A stretch of 64,000 nucleotides of DNA. Source: Desulfuromonas sp. KJ2020. Its GTDB lineage: Bacteria; Desulfobacterota; Desulfuromonadia; Desulfuromonadales; SZUA-540. The notes beneath the pieces are model-generated. The model saw only the letters and a program-made list of their open reading frames with translations, did no database searches and had not been told where the DNA came from. Both the position numbers and the translations under genes were made by a program. Within the stretch, counting starts at the first letter, position 1. Each line of letters begins with the position of its first letter. Location: contig NZ_JAKUKE010000003.1 in assembly GCF_024197615.1 (NCBI RefSeq), positions 103,684 to 167,683 of the forward strand, read 5' to 3'. Shown here in pieces: positions 51,622-61,921 of the stretch.

Positions 51622-52620
51622 TTAGCGGGCAGTTTGCTCGGGGGTCAGGGTCAGACCCTTTTCCTTCCAGAATTTCTCGGCGCCTTCATGAACCGGGGTG
51701 ACGATGCCGGTGAGGGCCCCTTCAACGCTCATGGCCTTGGCGGTGCTCTTCACTTTGACCAGATAGGAAAGCCCTTCGGGGGTGAAGATATCTTTGGTCA
51801 CCTGATAAATGACCTCGCTGTCAACGTGCTTGCCGGCCACCCAGAGGGCAGAATCCTGAAAAGTTTTGACGTCATAGTCGATCCCGCTGTAAGTGCCGGC
51901 GGGAATGGTCACCGGGGCGTAGAAGGGATATTTTTTGAAGACGCCGCCTTTTTCACCCGTCTCATAGAGGCTGAGGATCTTGATCTTGTTGCTGGCCGCG
52001 GCCTGGATGACTGAAGAGTTGGGGAAACCGGCGAATACCCACATGGCGTCGATGAGCTTGTCGCCGAGGGCGGAGGCGGCCTTGCTGTAGCCGATGAACT
52101 CGACATTCATCTTGTCCCACAGGCCAAGCGCCTCGAAATAGCGCTGGGCTGAGGCGGCGGCGCCGGAACCTGCCCCACCTACGGCAACACGCTTGCCAGC
52201 CAGATCGCTGACAGCGTTGATGCCGCTGCCGTCAAGTACGATGAGATGAGCCGGGGCCCCGTAAAGATAGGCCAGGGCAAGGACATTCTCGTATTTGCGG
52301 GTATCTTTGGGCAACTGACCGGTGCGGGCCAGGTAGGTGTCGCCCGAATAAGCAATGCCGAAATCGGCCTCGCCGGAGTTGACGCGGCGAATGTTTTCCA
52401 CAGAACCGGCCGAAGCCATGTTGGAGACTTCGACATTCGGGATAGTTTTGGAAAGGCGGGTGGCCATGCCGTTGGAGAAGTACTGGAAGGTGCCGCCGTC
52501 AGGGCCGCCGGAGAAAGCCAGGCGGGTTTTCTGGGCGTGGCCGATGTTCGGCGCCAGGGTCATGGCTGCCACCAGCAGCGCTGAAAGCGTGAGGGACATT
52601 AATCTTGCTGTTTTGATCAT
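51622..52620 (-). CDS. TAXI-family TRAP transporter solute-binding protein (first copy)
   Basis: 332 residues from ATG 52620 (ribosome site AGGAGG). Signal peptide MIKTARLMSLTLSALLVAAM and cleavage near GHAQ, then the TAXI fold pattern (FSGGPDGGTFQYFSNGM, SAGSVENIRRVNSGEADFGI, GKRVAVGGAGSGAAA). First gene of the operon TAXI-permease-Usp-TAXI. A sigma-54 promoter candidate lies 220 bp upstream. Substrate unknown; glutamate and other dicarboxylates are known for some relatives. Confidence 0.9.
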   Translation of the reverse strand: MIKTARLMSLTLSALLVAAMTLAPNIGHAQKTRLAFSGGPDGGTFQYFSNGMATRLSKTIPNVEVSNMASAGSVENIRRVNSGEADFGIAYSGDTYLARTGQLPKDTRKYENVLALAYLYGAPAHLIVLDGSGINAVSDLAGKRVAVGGAGSGAAASAQRYFEALGLWDKMNVEFIGYSKAASALGDKLIDAMWVFAGFPNSSVIQAAASNKIKILSLYETGEKGGVFKKYPFYAPVTIPAGTYSGIDYDVKTFQDSALWVAGKHVDSEVIYQVTKDIFTPEGLSYLVKVKSTAKAMSVEGALTGIVTPVHEGAEKFWKEKGLTLTPEQTAR

Positions 52621-52840
52621 GTTTTTTCCTCCTGTACAATGTTGGGGGTTAAATAAAAAACAATATTTTGTTCCTTGAAGCCCGGGGAAGGAATGCAGGA
52701 GACGCCGGGCCTCAAGGTGGATTAAATATACACGGGAACTGATGTTTTGCAATCATTTACTGCAGGCAAATAAGCCGGTATCGCCCCTGTGAAGCTTCTG
52801 CGGGGGGGGAATGTCCAAACCAGTGTGGATGAAAGGCATT

Positions 52841-52856
52841 TGCGATTACTGTGCCA
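52841..52856 (-). promoter_or_regulatory. candidate sigma-54 promoter of the TRAP-TAXI operon
   Basis: On the minus strand TGGCACAGTAATCGCA has a perfect -24 element (TGGCAC) and a -12 GC at the right 10-bp distance, with one mismatch (TCGC for TTGC). It lies in the 466-bp gene-free stretch between the TAXI and ispE genes. The rest of that stretch holds an inverted repeat at 52966 and AT-rich DNA. Confidence 0.5.
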
Positions 52857-52965
52857 TTATAAAAAAGCGTTTGTATTTTAATTTAAACGGTTCTGCTGTG
52901 CGGAAGGGTGGGTTCTTTTGATGCGGATGGCCGAGGGGGATTGGTGTTTTGCTGGCGAAAAATAG

Positions 52966-52993
52966 CCCAAAGTGGCCAATATTGACCTTTGGG
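52966..52993. repeat. inverted repeat CCCAAAG-N14-CTTTGGG, possible activator site
   Basis: 7-bp arms at 52966-52972 and 52987-52993 enclose a smaller palindrome, CAATATTG. It is centred about 130 bp upstream of the sigma-54 candidate at 52841, suitable for an activator. It could instead serve ispE, which starts about 95 bp to the right. It differs from the TTTGC-N6-GCAAA repeats elsewhere in the window. Confidence 0.45.
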
Positions 52994-53086
52994 GAGGGTG
53001 TTTTTCTGTAGGATGGCGGCTTGACTTTTATTGAATCATCGCAAATGATGCGTGGCTTGGGAAAAAACAGTTTTGGGGGGGTTGGT

Positions 53087-53932
53087 GTGAAGCGAGTTTA
53101 TTGGGCTCCAGCAAAAATTAATTTGCGTCTGCAGGTTCTCGGCAAGCGCGAGGATGGCTATCATGATCTGTGTATGGTAATGCAGTGTGTCTCGCTGTAT
53201 GACCGTATTGAGATATCTCTGTCGAAGGGGAAAGGGGTGAGGGTGTCTTGTCCGGGGGTCGACCTTTTGCCGGGCTCGAAAAATATTGCGGGCAAGGCGG
53301 CCGAGGTGCTGCTTGGTCGCCTTGGAAAAGAGTGGGGCGTTGATCTGATCATTGAGAAGAATATTCCGGTGGCGGCCGGTCTCGGTGGTGGGTCTTCTGA
53401 TGCGGCCACGGTTTTGTCTGGATTGAACGATATGTTGGCCGCTGGTTTGTCCCGCGACGAGCTGATGATGATCGGGTCTTCTTTGGGGGCTGATGTGCCG
53501 TTTTTCTTGTATGGGCAGCCGGCGATCGCGCGGGGGATCGGTGATGTTCTGCAGCCCCTGCCGCGGCCCCTTCCCGATGTGTGGTATGTGTTGGTCAACC
53601 CCGGAGTGGCTGTTTCCACGGCCTGGGTTTATCAAAATTTGGGGTTGACAAGCCCTGTGGATGAGTATAGATTACCCGGGTTTCCCAAAACGGCTCGGGA
53701 TTTCAGGTCTTTTGTGGTTAATGATCTTGAGCGGGTGACCATGTCCCGGCACCCTGAGGTCGGGCAGGTTAAGGCACGGCTGTCCGAGTTGGGGGCTTCG
53801 GCTGTACTCATGTCGGGGAGCGGTCCGACGGTCTTCGGGGTCTTCCAGGATCAGGCGGAGGCTGACGCGGCCTGTCGGAGTATCCGCCTTGAGCATGAAC
53901 TCTGGCGAGCCGAGATCGTTCGACCCGTGTAG
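53087..53932 (+). CDS. ispE: 4-diphosphocytidyl-2-C-methyl-D-erythritol kinase
   Basis: 281 residues from GTG 53087 (VKRVYWAPAKINLRLQVLG). A GHMP kinase with the N-terminal AKINL motif, the ATP loop VAAGLGGGSSDAAT and the C-terminal SGSGPTVFG. Third-stage enzyme of the MEP isoprenoid pathway. It heads a conserved chain with tRNA-Gln, prs, rplY and pth. A longer frame exists to 53021 but lacks family similarity. Confidence 0.93.
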   Translation: MKRVYWAPAKINLRLQVLGKREDGYHDLCMVMQCVSLYDRIEISLSKGKGVRVSCPGVDLLPGSKNIAGKAAEVLLGRLGKEWGVDLIIEKNIPVAAGLGGGSSDAATVLSGLNDMLAAGLSRDELMMIGSSLGADVPFFLYGQPAIARGIGDVLQPLPRPLPDVWYVLVNPGVAVSTAWVYQNLGLTSPVDEYRLPGFPKTARDFRSFVVNDLERVTMSRHPEVGQVKARLSELGASAVLMSGSGPTVFGVFQDQAEADAACRSIRLEHELWRAEIVRPV

Positions 53933-53965
53933 TTGGTTTTGGCGGAAAAGATATTGCTTTTTTGA

Positions 53966-54040
53966 TGGGGCGTCGCCAAGCGGTAAGGCACCGGATTTTG
54001 ATTCCGGCATTCCCAGGTTCGAATCCTGGCGCCCCAGCCA
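53966..54040 (+). tRNA. tRNA-Gln, anticodon TTG
   Basis: 75 nt with encoded CCA. Acceptor stem TGGGGCG / CGCCCCA, anticodon stem CCGGA / TCCGG with loop TTTTGAT (anticodon TTG), and T arm with GGTTCGAATCC. It lies between ispE and prs, as in related genomes. No integrase or duplicated tRNA end was seen nearby. Confidence 0.97.
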
Positions 54041-54166
54041 CTTATCTATCAGGCCTCAGGCGCATCTCTGGTTTGAGGGCTTCAGATATCCGATATCACT
54101 TCTTTTTTCGGTTAGGTCATGGTTTTCCATGGCCTACAACTTTTTCCAAGCTACCAGTGGGGGTCC

Positions 54167-55108
54167 ATGGTGGACAAGCTGAAGATATTTTCCGGCAATG
54201 CCAATATTCCTTTGGCCCGTGAGATTTGCGGCCAATTGGCCGTACCTCTGGGCAACGCCAAGGTCAGAACTTTTTCTGACGGCGAGATCATGGTTGAGGT
54301 TGGCGAGAATGTGCGCGGCAGGGACGTCTATGTCGTCCAATCAACCTGTGCGCCGTCCAACCACAATATCATGGAATTGCTGATCATGATGGACGCCCTC
54401 AAGCGGGCCTCGGCCGCCAGGATTACTGCGGTTGTACCCTATTTCGGCTATGCCCGCCAGGATCGTAAAGTCGCACCGCGGACCCCGATCACCAGCAAGC
54501 TGGTTGCTGACCTGATCAGTACGGCGGGCGCCGACCGCGTGTTGACGATGGATCTGCACGCCGGTCAGATTCAGGGTTTTTTCAATATTCCCGTCGATCA
54601 TCTTTATGCGGCTCCAGTTATCCTTGCGGATGTCTGTTCCCGTTTCCCCGGTCGCGTCGTGGTTGTGTCTCCTGATGCAGGGGGGACTGAAAGAGCCAGG
54701 GCTTACGCCAAGAGACTTGACGCCGGTCTGGCCATTATCGACAAGCGTCGCAGCGGACCCAATGTCTCCGAAGTTATGCACATCATCGGTGATGTCAAAG
54801 GGGAGACCTGTATTATCGTCGACGATATGATCGACACGGCAGGAACGCTTTGTCAGGCGGCCCAGGCTCTCAAAGAGAAGGGCGCCGCCGCCGTCTACGC
54901 CTGTGCCACTCATGCCGTTCTTTCCGGGCCCGCCCTTGAACGGATCAGTGACAGCTGTCTCGAGGAAGTGGTGGTGACCAACACGATCCCCGTTCAGGAC
55001 AAACTGTCAACCTGTTCGAAGCTGCGCGTTCTTTCCGTGGCGGAAATACTGGCTGAATCCATTCGCCGCATTCATGGCGATGAGTCGGTCAGCTCATTGT
55101 TTATTTAA
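54167..55108 (+). CDS. prs: ribose-phosphate pyrophosphokinase
   Basis: 313 residues from ATG 54167 ([16 protein letters not shown]). Conserved features: [16 protein letters not shown], the flexible-loop region [11 protein letters not shown], and the PRPP-binding motif [13 protein letters not shown]. Makes PRPP for nucleotide, histidine and NAD synthesis and for Xpt. An ATG at 54119 is in frame but extends beyond the family N-terminus. Confidence 0.96.
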   Translation: MVDKLKIFSGNANIPLAREICGQLAVPLGNAKVRTFSDGEIMVEVGENVRGRDVYVVQSTCAPSNHNIMELLIMMDALKRASAARITAVVPYFGYARQDRKVAPRTPITSKLVADLISTAGADRVLTMDLHAGQIQGFFNIPVDHLYAAPVILADVCSRFPGRVVVVSPDAGGTERARAYAKRLDAGLAIIDKRRSGPNVSEVMHIIGDVKGETCIIVDDMIDTAGTLCQAAQALKEKGAAAVYACATHAVLSGPALERISDSCLEEVVVTNTIPVQDKLSTCSKLRVLSVAEILAESIRRIHGDESVSSLFI

Positions 55109-55178
55109 GAGTGGACTATTCATTCAAATAGTTGGTTTGTTTGCCAGCTGGCAGCACAAATTTATGGAGGAACAATCA

Positions 55179-55784
55179 ATGGCAAATACGGAACTGGTGG
55201 TCTCTGCACGTGAAAGAATCGGAAAGGGTGGCGCACGCAGCCTTCGCCGTCAGGAGCTGATTCCCGCTGTCGTCTATGGAAAAGGGATGGAACCCTGTTC
55301 CGTAACGGTAGAACCGAAGGCTCTGCAGCAGGCCATGGCGACCGAATCCGGCTGGAATACCCTCATTACTCTCAGGGGGGTGTCGGAGGTTGAGGGCAAG
55401 GTGGTCATCATCAAGGATCTGCAGGTCGATCCTATCCGTCGTGATATGATGCATGCCGATTTTCAAGCCATTGAAATGGGCAAAAAGACGCATGTCATGG
55501 TTCCCGTTCACCCTGTCGGAAAATCCAAGGGGGAAAAAGAGGGCGGCAACTTGCAGGTCATCCGGCATGAACTGGAAGTGGTCTGCCTCCCCTCCGCGAT
55601 CCCTGCGGCGATCGAGGTCGACGTGGCCGAAATGAAGATCGGTGATGTTCTTCATGTGGAGGATCTCGTGCTTCCCGAAGGGATCCAGGTGCCTCACGAT
55701 GTCAATTTCACGGTCATTACCGTGACCGGCCGCAAAGTTGAAGAAGAAGAGGGCGCTGCTGAAGAGGCGGGTGAAGAGGCCTGA
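55179..55784 (+). CDS. rplY: 50S ribosomal protein L25/general stress protein Ctc
   Basis: 201 residues from ATG 55179 (ribosome site GGAGGAACAA), the long two-domain CTC form rather than the short E. coli L25. The N-terminal 5S rRNA-binding domain is followed by the TL5-type domain and an acidic tail rich in Glu. Precedes pth by 2 bp, so translation is coupled. Confidence 0.94.
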   Translation: MANTELVVSARERIGKGGARSLRRQELIPAVVYGKGMEPCSVTVEPKALQQAMATESGWNTLITLRGVSEVEGKVVIIKDLQVDPIRRDMMHADFQAIEMGKKTHVMVPVHPVGKSKGEKEGGNLQVIRHELEVVCLPSAIPAAIEVDVAEMKIGDVLHVEDLVLPEGIQVPHDVNFTVITVTGRKVEEEEGAAEEAGEEA

Positions 55785-55786
55785 TC

Positions 55787-56362
55787 TTGAAGCTGGTGGC
55801 TGGACTGGGAAACCCCGGCAGCAAGTATGCCAGCACAAGACACAATGTTGGTTTTCTTGCTGTCCAGAAAGTCGCTGACCGCGCCGGCATCTCCCTGAAA
55901 AAAAGCGGTCATCAGGCGATTTACGCAACGGGTCGCGTCGCCGGAGAAGAGGTGACCCTGCTTCTTCCTCAAACCTTTATGAATCTCAGCGGGGCCAGTG
56001 TAGGCTCCGCCTGCAAATCCCTCGGTGTTGAGCCGGGGGATTTGATTGTCGTCCATGACGATATCGATCTGCCCTTCGGTGCTCTCAAGATTAAGCGAGG
56101 GGGAGGACATGGCGGTCACAACGGTATTCGTCATATCCGGCAGGTGTTGGGGACGGGTGAATTTATCCGTATTAAGATCGGTGTCGGCCGACCTGCCCCT
56201 GGCGGTGACGTCGCCGGTTATGTGCTCAGTCCTTTTTCGGCGACAGAGCGACAGAACCTTGAAGATGTACTCGAAGATGCAGCCATGGCCGTGGAGGCAG
56301 TTCTCGAAAAGGGGGCTGAGCGCGCCATGAACGAATTCAACAGTCGAGAAGTTCGCAATTAA
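55787..56362 (+). CDS. pth: peptidyl-tRNA hydrolase
   Basis: 191 residues, start TTG 55787 immediately after the rplY stop. The active-site residues are present: Asn in GLGNPGSKY, catalytic His in STRHNVGF, Asn in TFMNLSG, Asp in VVHDDIDLPFG and Asn in GGHNGIRHI. It frees tRNA from prematurely released peptides. Confidence 0.95.
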   Translation: MKLVAGLGNPGSKYASTRHNVGFLAVQKVADRAGISLKKSGHQAIYATGRVAGEEVTLLLPQTFMNLSGASVGSACKSLGVEPGDLIVVHDDIDLPFGALKIKRGGGHGGHNGIRHIRQVLGTGEFIRIKIGVGRPAPGGDVAGYVLSPFSATERQNLEDVLEDAAMAVEAVLEKGAERAMNEFNSREVRN

Positions 56363-56392
56363 AATCAGAGGAAAGAGAGGGAACGAAACAAC

Positions 56393-58417
56393 ATGGAACT
56401 GCAAATGTATGCACCCATCCTGGGGGTGATCGGTTTCGTCATTGCCGTCGTACTGTATGGCATGGTTAAAGGACAGCCGGTCGGCAACGAAAAAATGAAG
56501 GAAATTTCCGAAGCGATCCACGCCGGAGCCATGGCCTTCCTGCGCAGGGAGTACAAGGTTCTTGCGATCTTTATCGTTCTGGTTTTCTTTCTTATTTTTG
56601 CCGGCATGGGGCCTCAGACCGCTTTTGCCTTTCTTGGTGGCGCAATCTGTTCAATGATCTGCGGCTTCATCGGCATGAAGGCTGCCACCCGTGCCAATGT
56701 GCGCACGGCTGAGGCGGCTCGCCAGTCCGGTCAGGCCAAAGCTCTTGAGGTTTCCTTCAACGGCGGCGCCGTCATGGGGATGTCCGTTGCTTCCCTTGGT
56801 CTGGTTGGCGTCGGCATCGCCTTTATTCTCTTTGGGAGCCCCGAGCATGCCAGCTACATCAACGGTTTCGCCATGGGTGCTTCTTCTATCGCTCTTTTCG
56901 CCCGCGTGGGCGGCGGCATCTATACCAAGGCTGCTGACGTCGGTGCCGACCTGGTCGGCAAGGTCGAGGCCGGCATCCCCGAGGATGACCCCCGCAACCC
57001 CGGCGTTATTGCTGACAACGTCGGTGACTGCGTCGGCGACACGGCTGGTATGGGCGCTGACATTTTTGAATCTTACGTCGGTTCCATCATCGCCACTATC
57101 GCAATTGCCGCAGCTGCTAGCACCGAACTGCTGACCCACCTGTCGGTTCCCGGCGTCGAGCTCAGCGTCATTCAGGCCAACGCCATGCTGCTGCCCCTGG
57201 CCCTGGCCATGGTCGGCCTGATTTTCTCCGTCATCGGCATCGGTTCCATGAAGCTTCTCAAATCCATGGATCCCGCCAAGGCGCTGCATTATACGACTTT
57301 TGTTGCTGCCGGCGGTTTCCTTGTGGCCGCATTCTTTATTGTCCGGGGTCTGCATATCTCCAACGGCGTGTTCTGGGCAATTCTCGCCGGTACTCTGGCC
57401 GGTATCGCCATCGGCCAGATCACCGAGTACTACACTGCTGCCACTCCGGTCGCCCGCATCGCCGACGCCAGCAAGACCGGTCCGGCTACCAACATTATTC
57501 ATGGCTTGGCTGTCGGCCTTGAGAGCACCGCCGCACCCATCATTATCATCGCTGTCGGCATTTTCATTGCCAACTATTTTGCCGGTCTCTACGGTATCGG
57601 TATCGCCGCGGTCGGCATGCTCGCCACGGTTGGTGTCACCATGACCGTCGATGCCTATGGTCCCATCGCCGACAATGCCGGTGGTATTTCCGAAATGGCC
57701 GGCCTCGGCCCCGATGTGCGCAAGATTACCGATGGCCTCGACGCTATCGGCAACACCACGGCCGCCATCGGCAAGGGGTTTGCCATTGGTTCGGCTGCCC
57801 TGACGGCCCTGGCCCTTTTCTCGGCTTATGCGACCACCGTCGGACTCACGTCAATCAATCTGATCAATCCTTTGACCGTTATCGGTATGCTTATCGGAGG
57901 CGCCCTGCCTTTCTTTATTGGCGCGCTCACCATGACGAGCGTTGGCCGCGCTGCCGGCAAAATGGTTGACGAGATTCGTCGCCAGTTCCGTGAAATTCCC
58001 GGTTTGCTCGAAGGTAAAGAGGGCGTTAAGCCCGAGCCTGAGAAGTGTGTCGACATTTCTGCTCGCGCGGCGCTTAAAGAGATGGTTCTGCCCGGTGTTG
58101 TCGCCGTTGTGGCCCCTGTGGTCATCGGTTTCGTCCTTGGCGCCGAAGCCCTCGGTGGCATGCTGGCTGGCGCCACGGTTGCTGGTGTTTTGCTGGCGCT
58201 GATGATGTCCAATGGCGGCGGGGCTTGGGATAACGCCAAGAAATACATTGAAAAAGGTGAGCTCGCTGGTGAGAAAAAAGGTGGCGAGGCGCATAAGGCT
58301 GCAGTTGTCGGTGACACTGTTGGCGACCCGTTCAAAGATACTTCCGGTCCGGCCATGAATATTCTCATCAAGCTGATGAGCGTAGTGGCCCTCGTCATTG
58401 CGCCTCTGCTCGTCTAA
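56393..58417 (+). CDS. hppA: membrane-bound proton/sodium-translocating pyrophosphatase
   Basis: 674 residues with about 16 membrane segments. The pyrophosphate-binding motifs are [36 protein letters not shown] and, near the end, [19 protein letters not shown]. The GNTTAA motif has Ala where potassium-independent enzymes carry Lys, indicating the potassium-dependent class. Whether it pumps protons or sodium is not settled here. It recovers energy from pyrophosphate, useful in an energy-limited anaerobe. Confidence 0.95.
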   Translation: MELQMYAPILGVIGFVIAVVLYGMVKGQPVGNEKMKEISEAIHAGAMAFLRREYKVLAIFIVLVFFLIFAGMGPQTAFAFLGGAICSMICGFIGMKAATRANVRTAEAARQSGQAKALEVSFNGGAVMGMSVASLGLVGVGIAFILFGSPEHASYINGFAMGASSIALFARVGGGIYTKAADVGADLVGKVEAGIPEDDPRNPGVIADNVGDCVGDTAGMGADIFESYVGSIIATIAIAAAASTELLTHLSVPGVELSVIQANAMLLPLALAMVGLIFSVIGIGSMKLLKSMDPAKALHYTTFVAAGGFLVAAFFIVRGLHISNGVFWAILAGTLAGIAIGQITEYYTAATPVARIADASKTGPATNIIHGLAVGLESTAAPIIIIAVGIFIANYFAGLYGIGIAAVGMLATVGVTMTVDAYGPIADNAGGISEMAGLGPDVRKITDGLDAIGNTTAAIGKGFAIGSAALTALALFSAYATTVGLTSINLINPLTVIGMLIGGALPFFIGALTMTSVGRAAGKMVDEIRRQFREIPGLLEGKEGVKPEPEKCVDISARAALKEMVLPGVVAVVAPVVIGFVLGAEALGGMLAGATVAGVLLALMMSNGGGAWDNAKKYIEKGELAGEKKGGEAHKAAVVGDTVGDPFKDTSGPAMNILIKLMSVVALVIAPLLV

Positions 58418-58448
58418 ATCGGGGCTATACGCCCATTGGTTAAACATG

Positions 58449-58483
58449 GATAGCCGGGACACCGTTCCCGGCTATCTTCTTTT
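58449..58483 (+). terminator. intrinsic terminator after hppA
   Basis: An 11-bp perfect stem (GATAGCCGGGA / TCCCGGCTATC), short loop, then TTCTTTT. It ends 18 bp before ychF. Confidence 0.9.
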
Positions 58484-58501
58484 ATAGTGAGAACGTAAAG
58501 C

Positions 58502-59596
<1,095 letters not shown>

Positions 59597-59730
59597 GCCG
59601 CTTAAAGATTGAAAATAATCTTGACTTGTGATAAAAAGTCAAATTTGTCTAAGAACGGGTGCCGCTGTGGTGCCCGCTCCTTGCTCCGGATTGGTGCCGG
59701 GGCTATTTAACCCACGAGGAGGTAACACGA

Positions 59731-60090
59731 ATGCGTACCTACGAAACAATCTACATCGTCAACCCCGAAGCGACCGGCGATGCCTATGCCGCGATCGTTG
59801 ACAAGTTCAAGGGAGTCCTGACCGAACAGGGCGCCAGCATCATCAAGGTGGATGAATGGGGTGTCCGCAAAATGGCCTATCCCATTAAGAAACAAACCCG
59901 CGGAAGTTATGTCTTGACTGTATTCGAGGCTCAGCCCGAGGTCATCAAGGAATTCGAGCGCCGCATGCGGATTGATGAGACCATCATGAAGTTTCAGACG
60001 GTGTACCTGGAAAAGGGGTTTGAAGCCTCTGCTCCTGCCGAGGCGCAAGAGGCTGAAGCAGCAGTCGACCAGGAAGAAGAAGCGGAATAA
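59731..60090 (+). CDS. rpsF: 30S ribosomal protein S6
   Basis: 119 residues from ATG 59731 (ribosome site GAGGAGGTAA). Typical S6 start (MRTYETIYIVNPEATGD) and RNA-contact region (YPIKKQTRGSYVL), with an acidic C-terminal tail. First gene of the rpsF-rpsR-DUF2232-rplI-dnaB run. A weak promoter candidate (TTGACT at 59621) lies upstream. Confidence 0.96.
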   Translation: MRTYETIYIVNPEATGDAYAAIVDKFKGVLTEQGASIIKVDEWGVRKMAYPIKKQTRGSYVLTVFEAQPEVIKEFERRMRIDETIMKFQTVYLEKGFEASAPAEAQEAEAAVDQEEEAE

Positions 60091-60136
60091 ATCTCTCGAA
60101 CTGACAACGTGACCATCTATACGGAGGATATAACAA

Positions 60137-60418
60137 ATGGCTATTGAAAAACCCGCTGGAAGAAGACCTGCAGGCGCAGGAGCGCCGAGAAGACGTTTTG
60201 TCCGTCGCAAGGGCTGCCGCTTCTGTGCCGACAAGACCATGAAGATTGATTATAAAGAAATCCGCACCCTGCGCTATTTTATTTCCGAGCGCGGTAAAAT
60301 CGTGCCCCGACGTATTTCCGGTAACTGCGCCGAGCATCAGCGCAAGGTGTGCGAGGCTATCAAGCGAGCCCGCAATATCGCTCTGCTGCCCTTCACCGCC
60401 GGACATGCCATTGACTAA
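60137..60418 (+). CDS. rpsR: 30S ribosomal protein S18
   Basis: 93 residues. Basic N-terminus, RRKGCRFC and the conserved core [19 protein letters not shown]. The CxxC in the N-terminal part suggests the zinc-binding form. Ribosome site GGAGGATA. Partner of S6 on the 30S platform. Confidence 0.96.
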   Translation: MAIEKPAGRRPAGAGAPRRRFVRRKGCRFCADKTMKIDYKEIRTLRYFISERGKIVPRRISGNCAEHQRKVCEAIKRARNIALLPFTAGHAID

Positions 60419-60444
60419 GGTGGCTACAGGACGAGAGCGTTAAC

Positions 60445-61371
60445 ATGGGACAGCGCGGGCTCTTTTTTTTCGGGAGTATCGTTCTGACCATCTTGTTGCA
60501 GATGGTCTCGTCCGCTTTGGGTGCAGGAGGCGTGCTGCTGGCTCTGCTGGTGCCGTTTCCCGCAGCCTATGTACATATGAGGTTTGGGGCACAGCTGGGG
60601 GGAGGTGTTGTCGCTGCCACGACGCTTCTATTGGCCGTTACCGGTGACCCCGCCGCTTCGCTGGGTTATTTTCTCCAGTTTGGCCTGGCTTCCTTTCTGC
60701 TGCCTCTGCTCCTGCGCCGACTCTGGCCGTGGGACCGGGCTGTGATTCTTACAACCCTGAGCCTGGTTGTTCTAGCTGCCATGGCACTCGGACTTTATGC
60801 GGGCAGCAAAGGGATATCGGTTAAGCAGATTGCCGCCGATTATGTACAGAAAGAGGTCGATCAGGCACTGCAGGTATACCAGCAGTCTGAAGTTACACCC
60901 CAACAGACGGCAGAACTCGAGCAGATGCTCCGGGGTCTCGAGGATTTTCTTTTACAGGCCTACCCGGCGTTGGCCATCACGGTAACCTGGGGGATTCTGC
61001 TGTTGCTGGTTTATCTTCTCTCGCGATTTTCTCGTGGGAGGTATGCCATACCCGGTCCACCCTTTCATTTGTGGAAGGCATCTCCGCTTCTGGTCTGGAT
61101 CCTGATCGGAGGAGGATTTGGTGTGGTGCTGTTCAACGGTCTTATTGATGTTGTTTCACTCAACCTGCTGGCGGTTGTGCTGCCGATCTATTTTTTGCAA
61201 GGATTGGCTATTGTCAGCTACTTTTTTATCCGGAAGAATATTTCAACCGGTTTCAGGGTCATGGGATATCTTCTCATTTTTTTTCTCAACCCATTGCCTA
61301 TGGTTGTCACCGGCTTTGGAATTTTCGATTTATGGGCGGATTTCAGAAAACCCAAAATTAAAGAAACGTAG
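60445..61371 (+). CDS. DUF2232 (YybS-like) membrane protein
   Basis: 308 residues with about eight membrane segments, the usual size for this family. It lies between rpsR and rplI, as in many Desulfuromonadales and Firmicutes. The function of the family is unknown. Expressed with the ribosomal protein genes, given gaps of 26 and 21 bp. Confidence 0.82.
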   Translation: MGQRGLFFFGSIVLTILLQMVSSALGAGGVLLALLVPFPAAYVHMRFGAQLGGGVVAATTLLLAVTGDPAASLGYFLQFGLASFLLPLLLRRLWPWDRAVILTTLSLVVLAAMALGLYAGSKGISVKQIAADYVQKEVDQALQVYQQSEVTPQQTAELEQMLRGLEDFLLQAYPALAITVTWGILLLLVYLLSRFSRGRYAIPGPPFHLWKASPLLVWILIGGGFGVVLFNGLIDVVSLNLLAVVLPIYFLQGLAIVSYFFIRKNISTGFRVMGYLLIFFLNPLPMVVTGFGIFDLWADFRKPKIKET

Positions 61372-61392
61372 ATCCTTTTCAGGAGGAGATCG

Positions 61393-61839
61393 ATGGAAAT
61401 CATCCTTACAGAGAACGTAGAAAACCTCGGCAATATCGGTGACTTGGTTAAAGTAAAGCCCGGTTATGCTCGTAATTACCTGGTCCCCCGCGGTCTGGCC
61501 ATGGAAGCCAACACCCGGAACATCAAAGAACTTGAGCATCAGAAGCGTCAGATGGCCCGCAAAATGGAGAAGATTACCGATGCGGCCAATCTCCTTAAGG
61601 GGAAAATCGAGGCGGCTACCTGTGTGATCAGCCACCGGGCCGGCGAGGAAGGCAAGCTTTATGGCGCCGTCACCACGATGGAAATTGAAGCTAAGCTCAA
61701 GGAAGCCGGGATTGAGATTGATCGTAAAAAGATTCAGCTCGATGAGCCGATCAAAACACTCGGAACCCACGAGGTGCCTGTTAAGCTGCAAGCCGGCATT
61801 GTGGCCACTATCAAGGTCAACGTTGTCGCCGCCGAGTAA
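61393..61839 (+). CDS. rplI: 50S ribosomal protein L9
   Basis: 148 residues. Signature GDLVKVKPGYARNYLVPRGL, then the long connecting helix and the C-terminal domain (GKLYGAVTTMEI). Ribosome site AGGAGGAG. Confidence 0.97.
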   Translation: MEIILTENVENLGNIGDLVKVKPGYARNYLVPRGLAMEANTRNIKELEHQKRQMARKMEKITDAANLLKGKIEAATCVISHRAGEEGKLYGAVTTMEIEAKLKEAGIEIDRKKIQLDEPIKTLGTHEVPVKLQAGIVATIKVNVVAAE

Positions 61840-61921
61840 AATGTTCTCCAAAAGGGGAGGGAGCAGTCGTTCCTTCCCCTTTCTTCTTTTTCTCTTTTCA
61901 CCTGCGACCCGGTGTTGATGA

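Noticed and set aside
53966-54040. tRNA-Gln as an integration site for a mobile element
   Set aside because: No integrase and no repeated tRNA 3' end were seen; the surrounding genes are a conserved core cluster.
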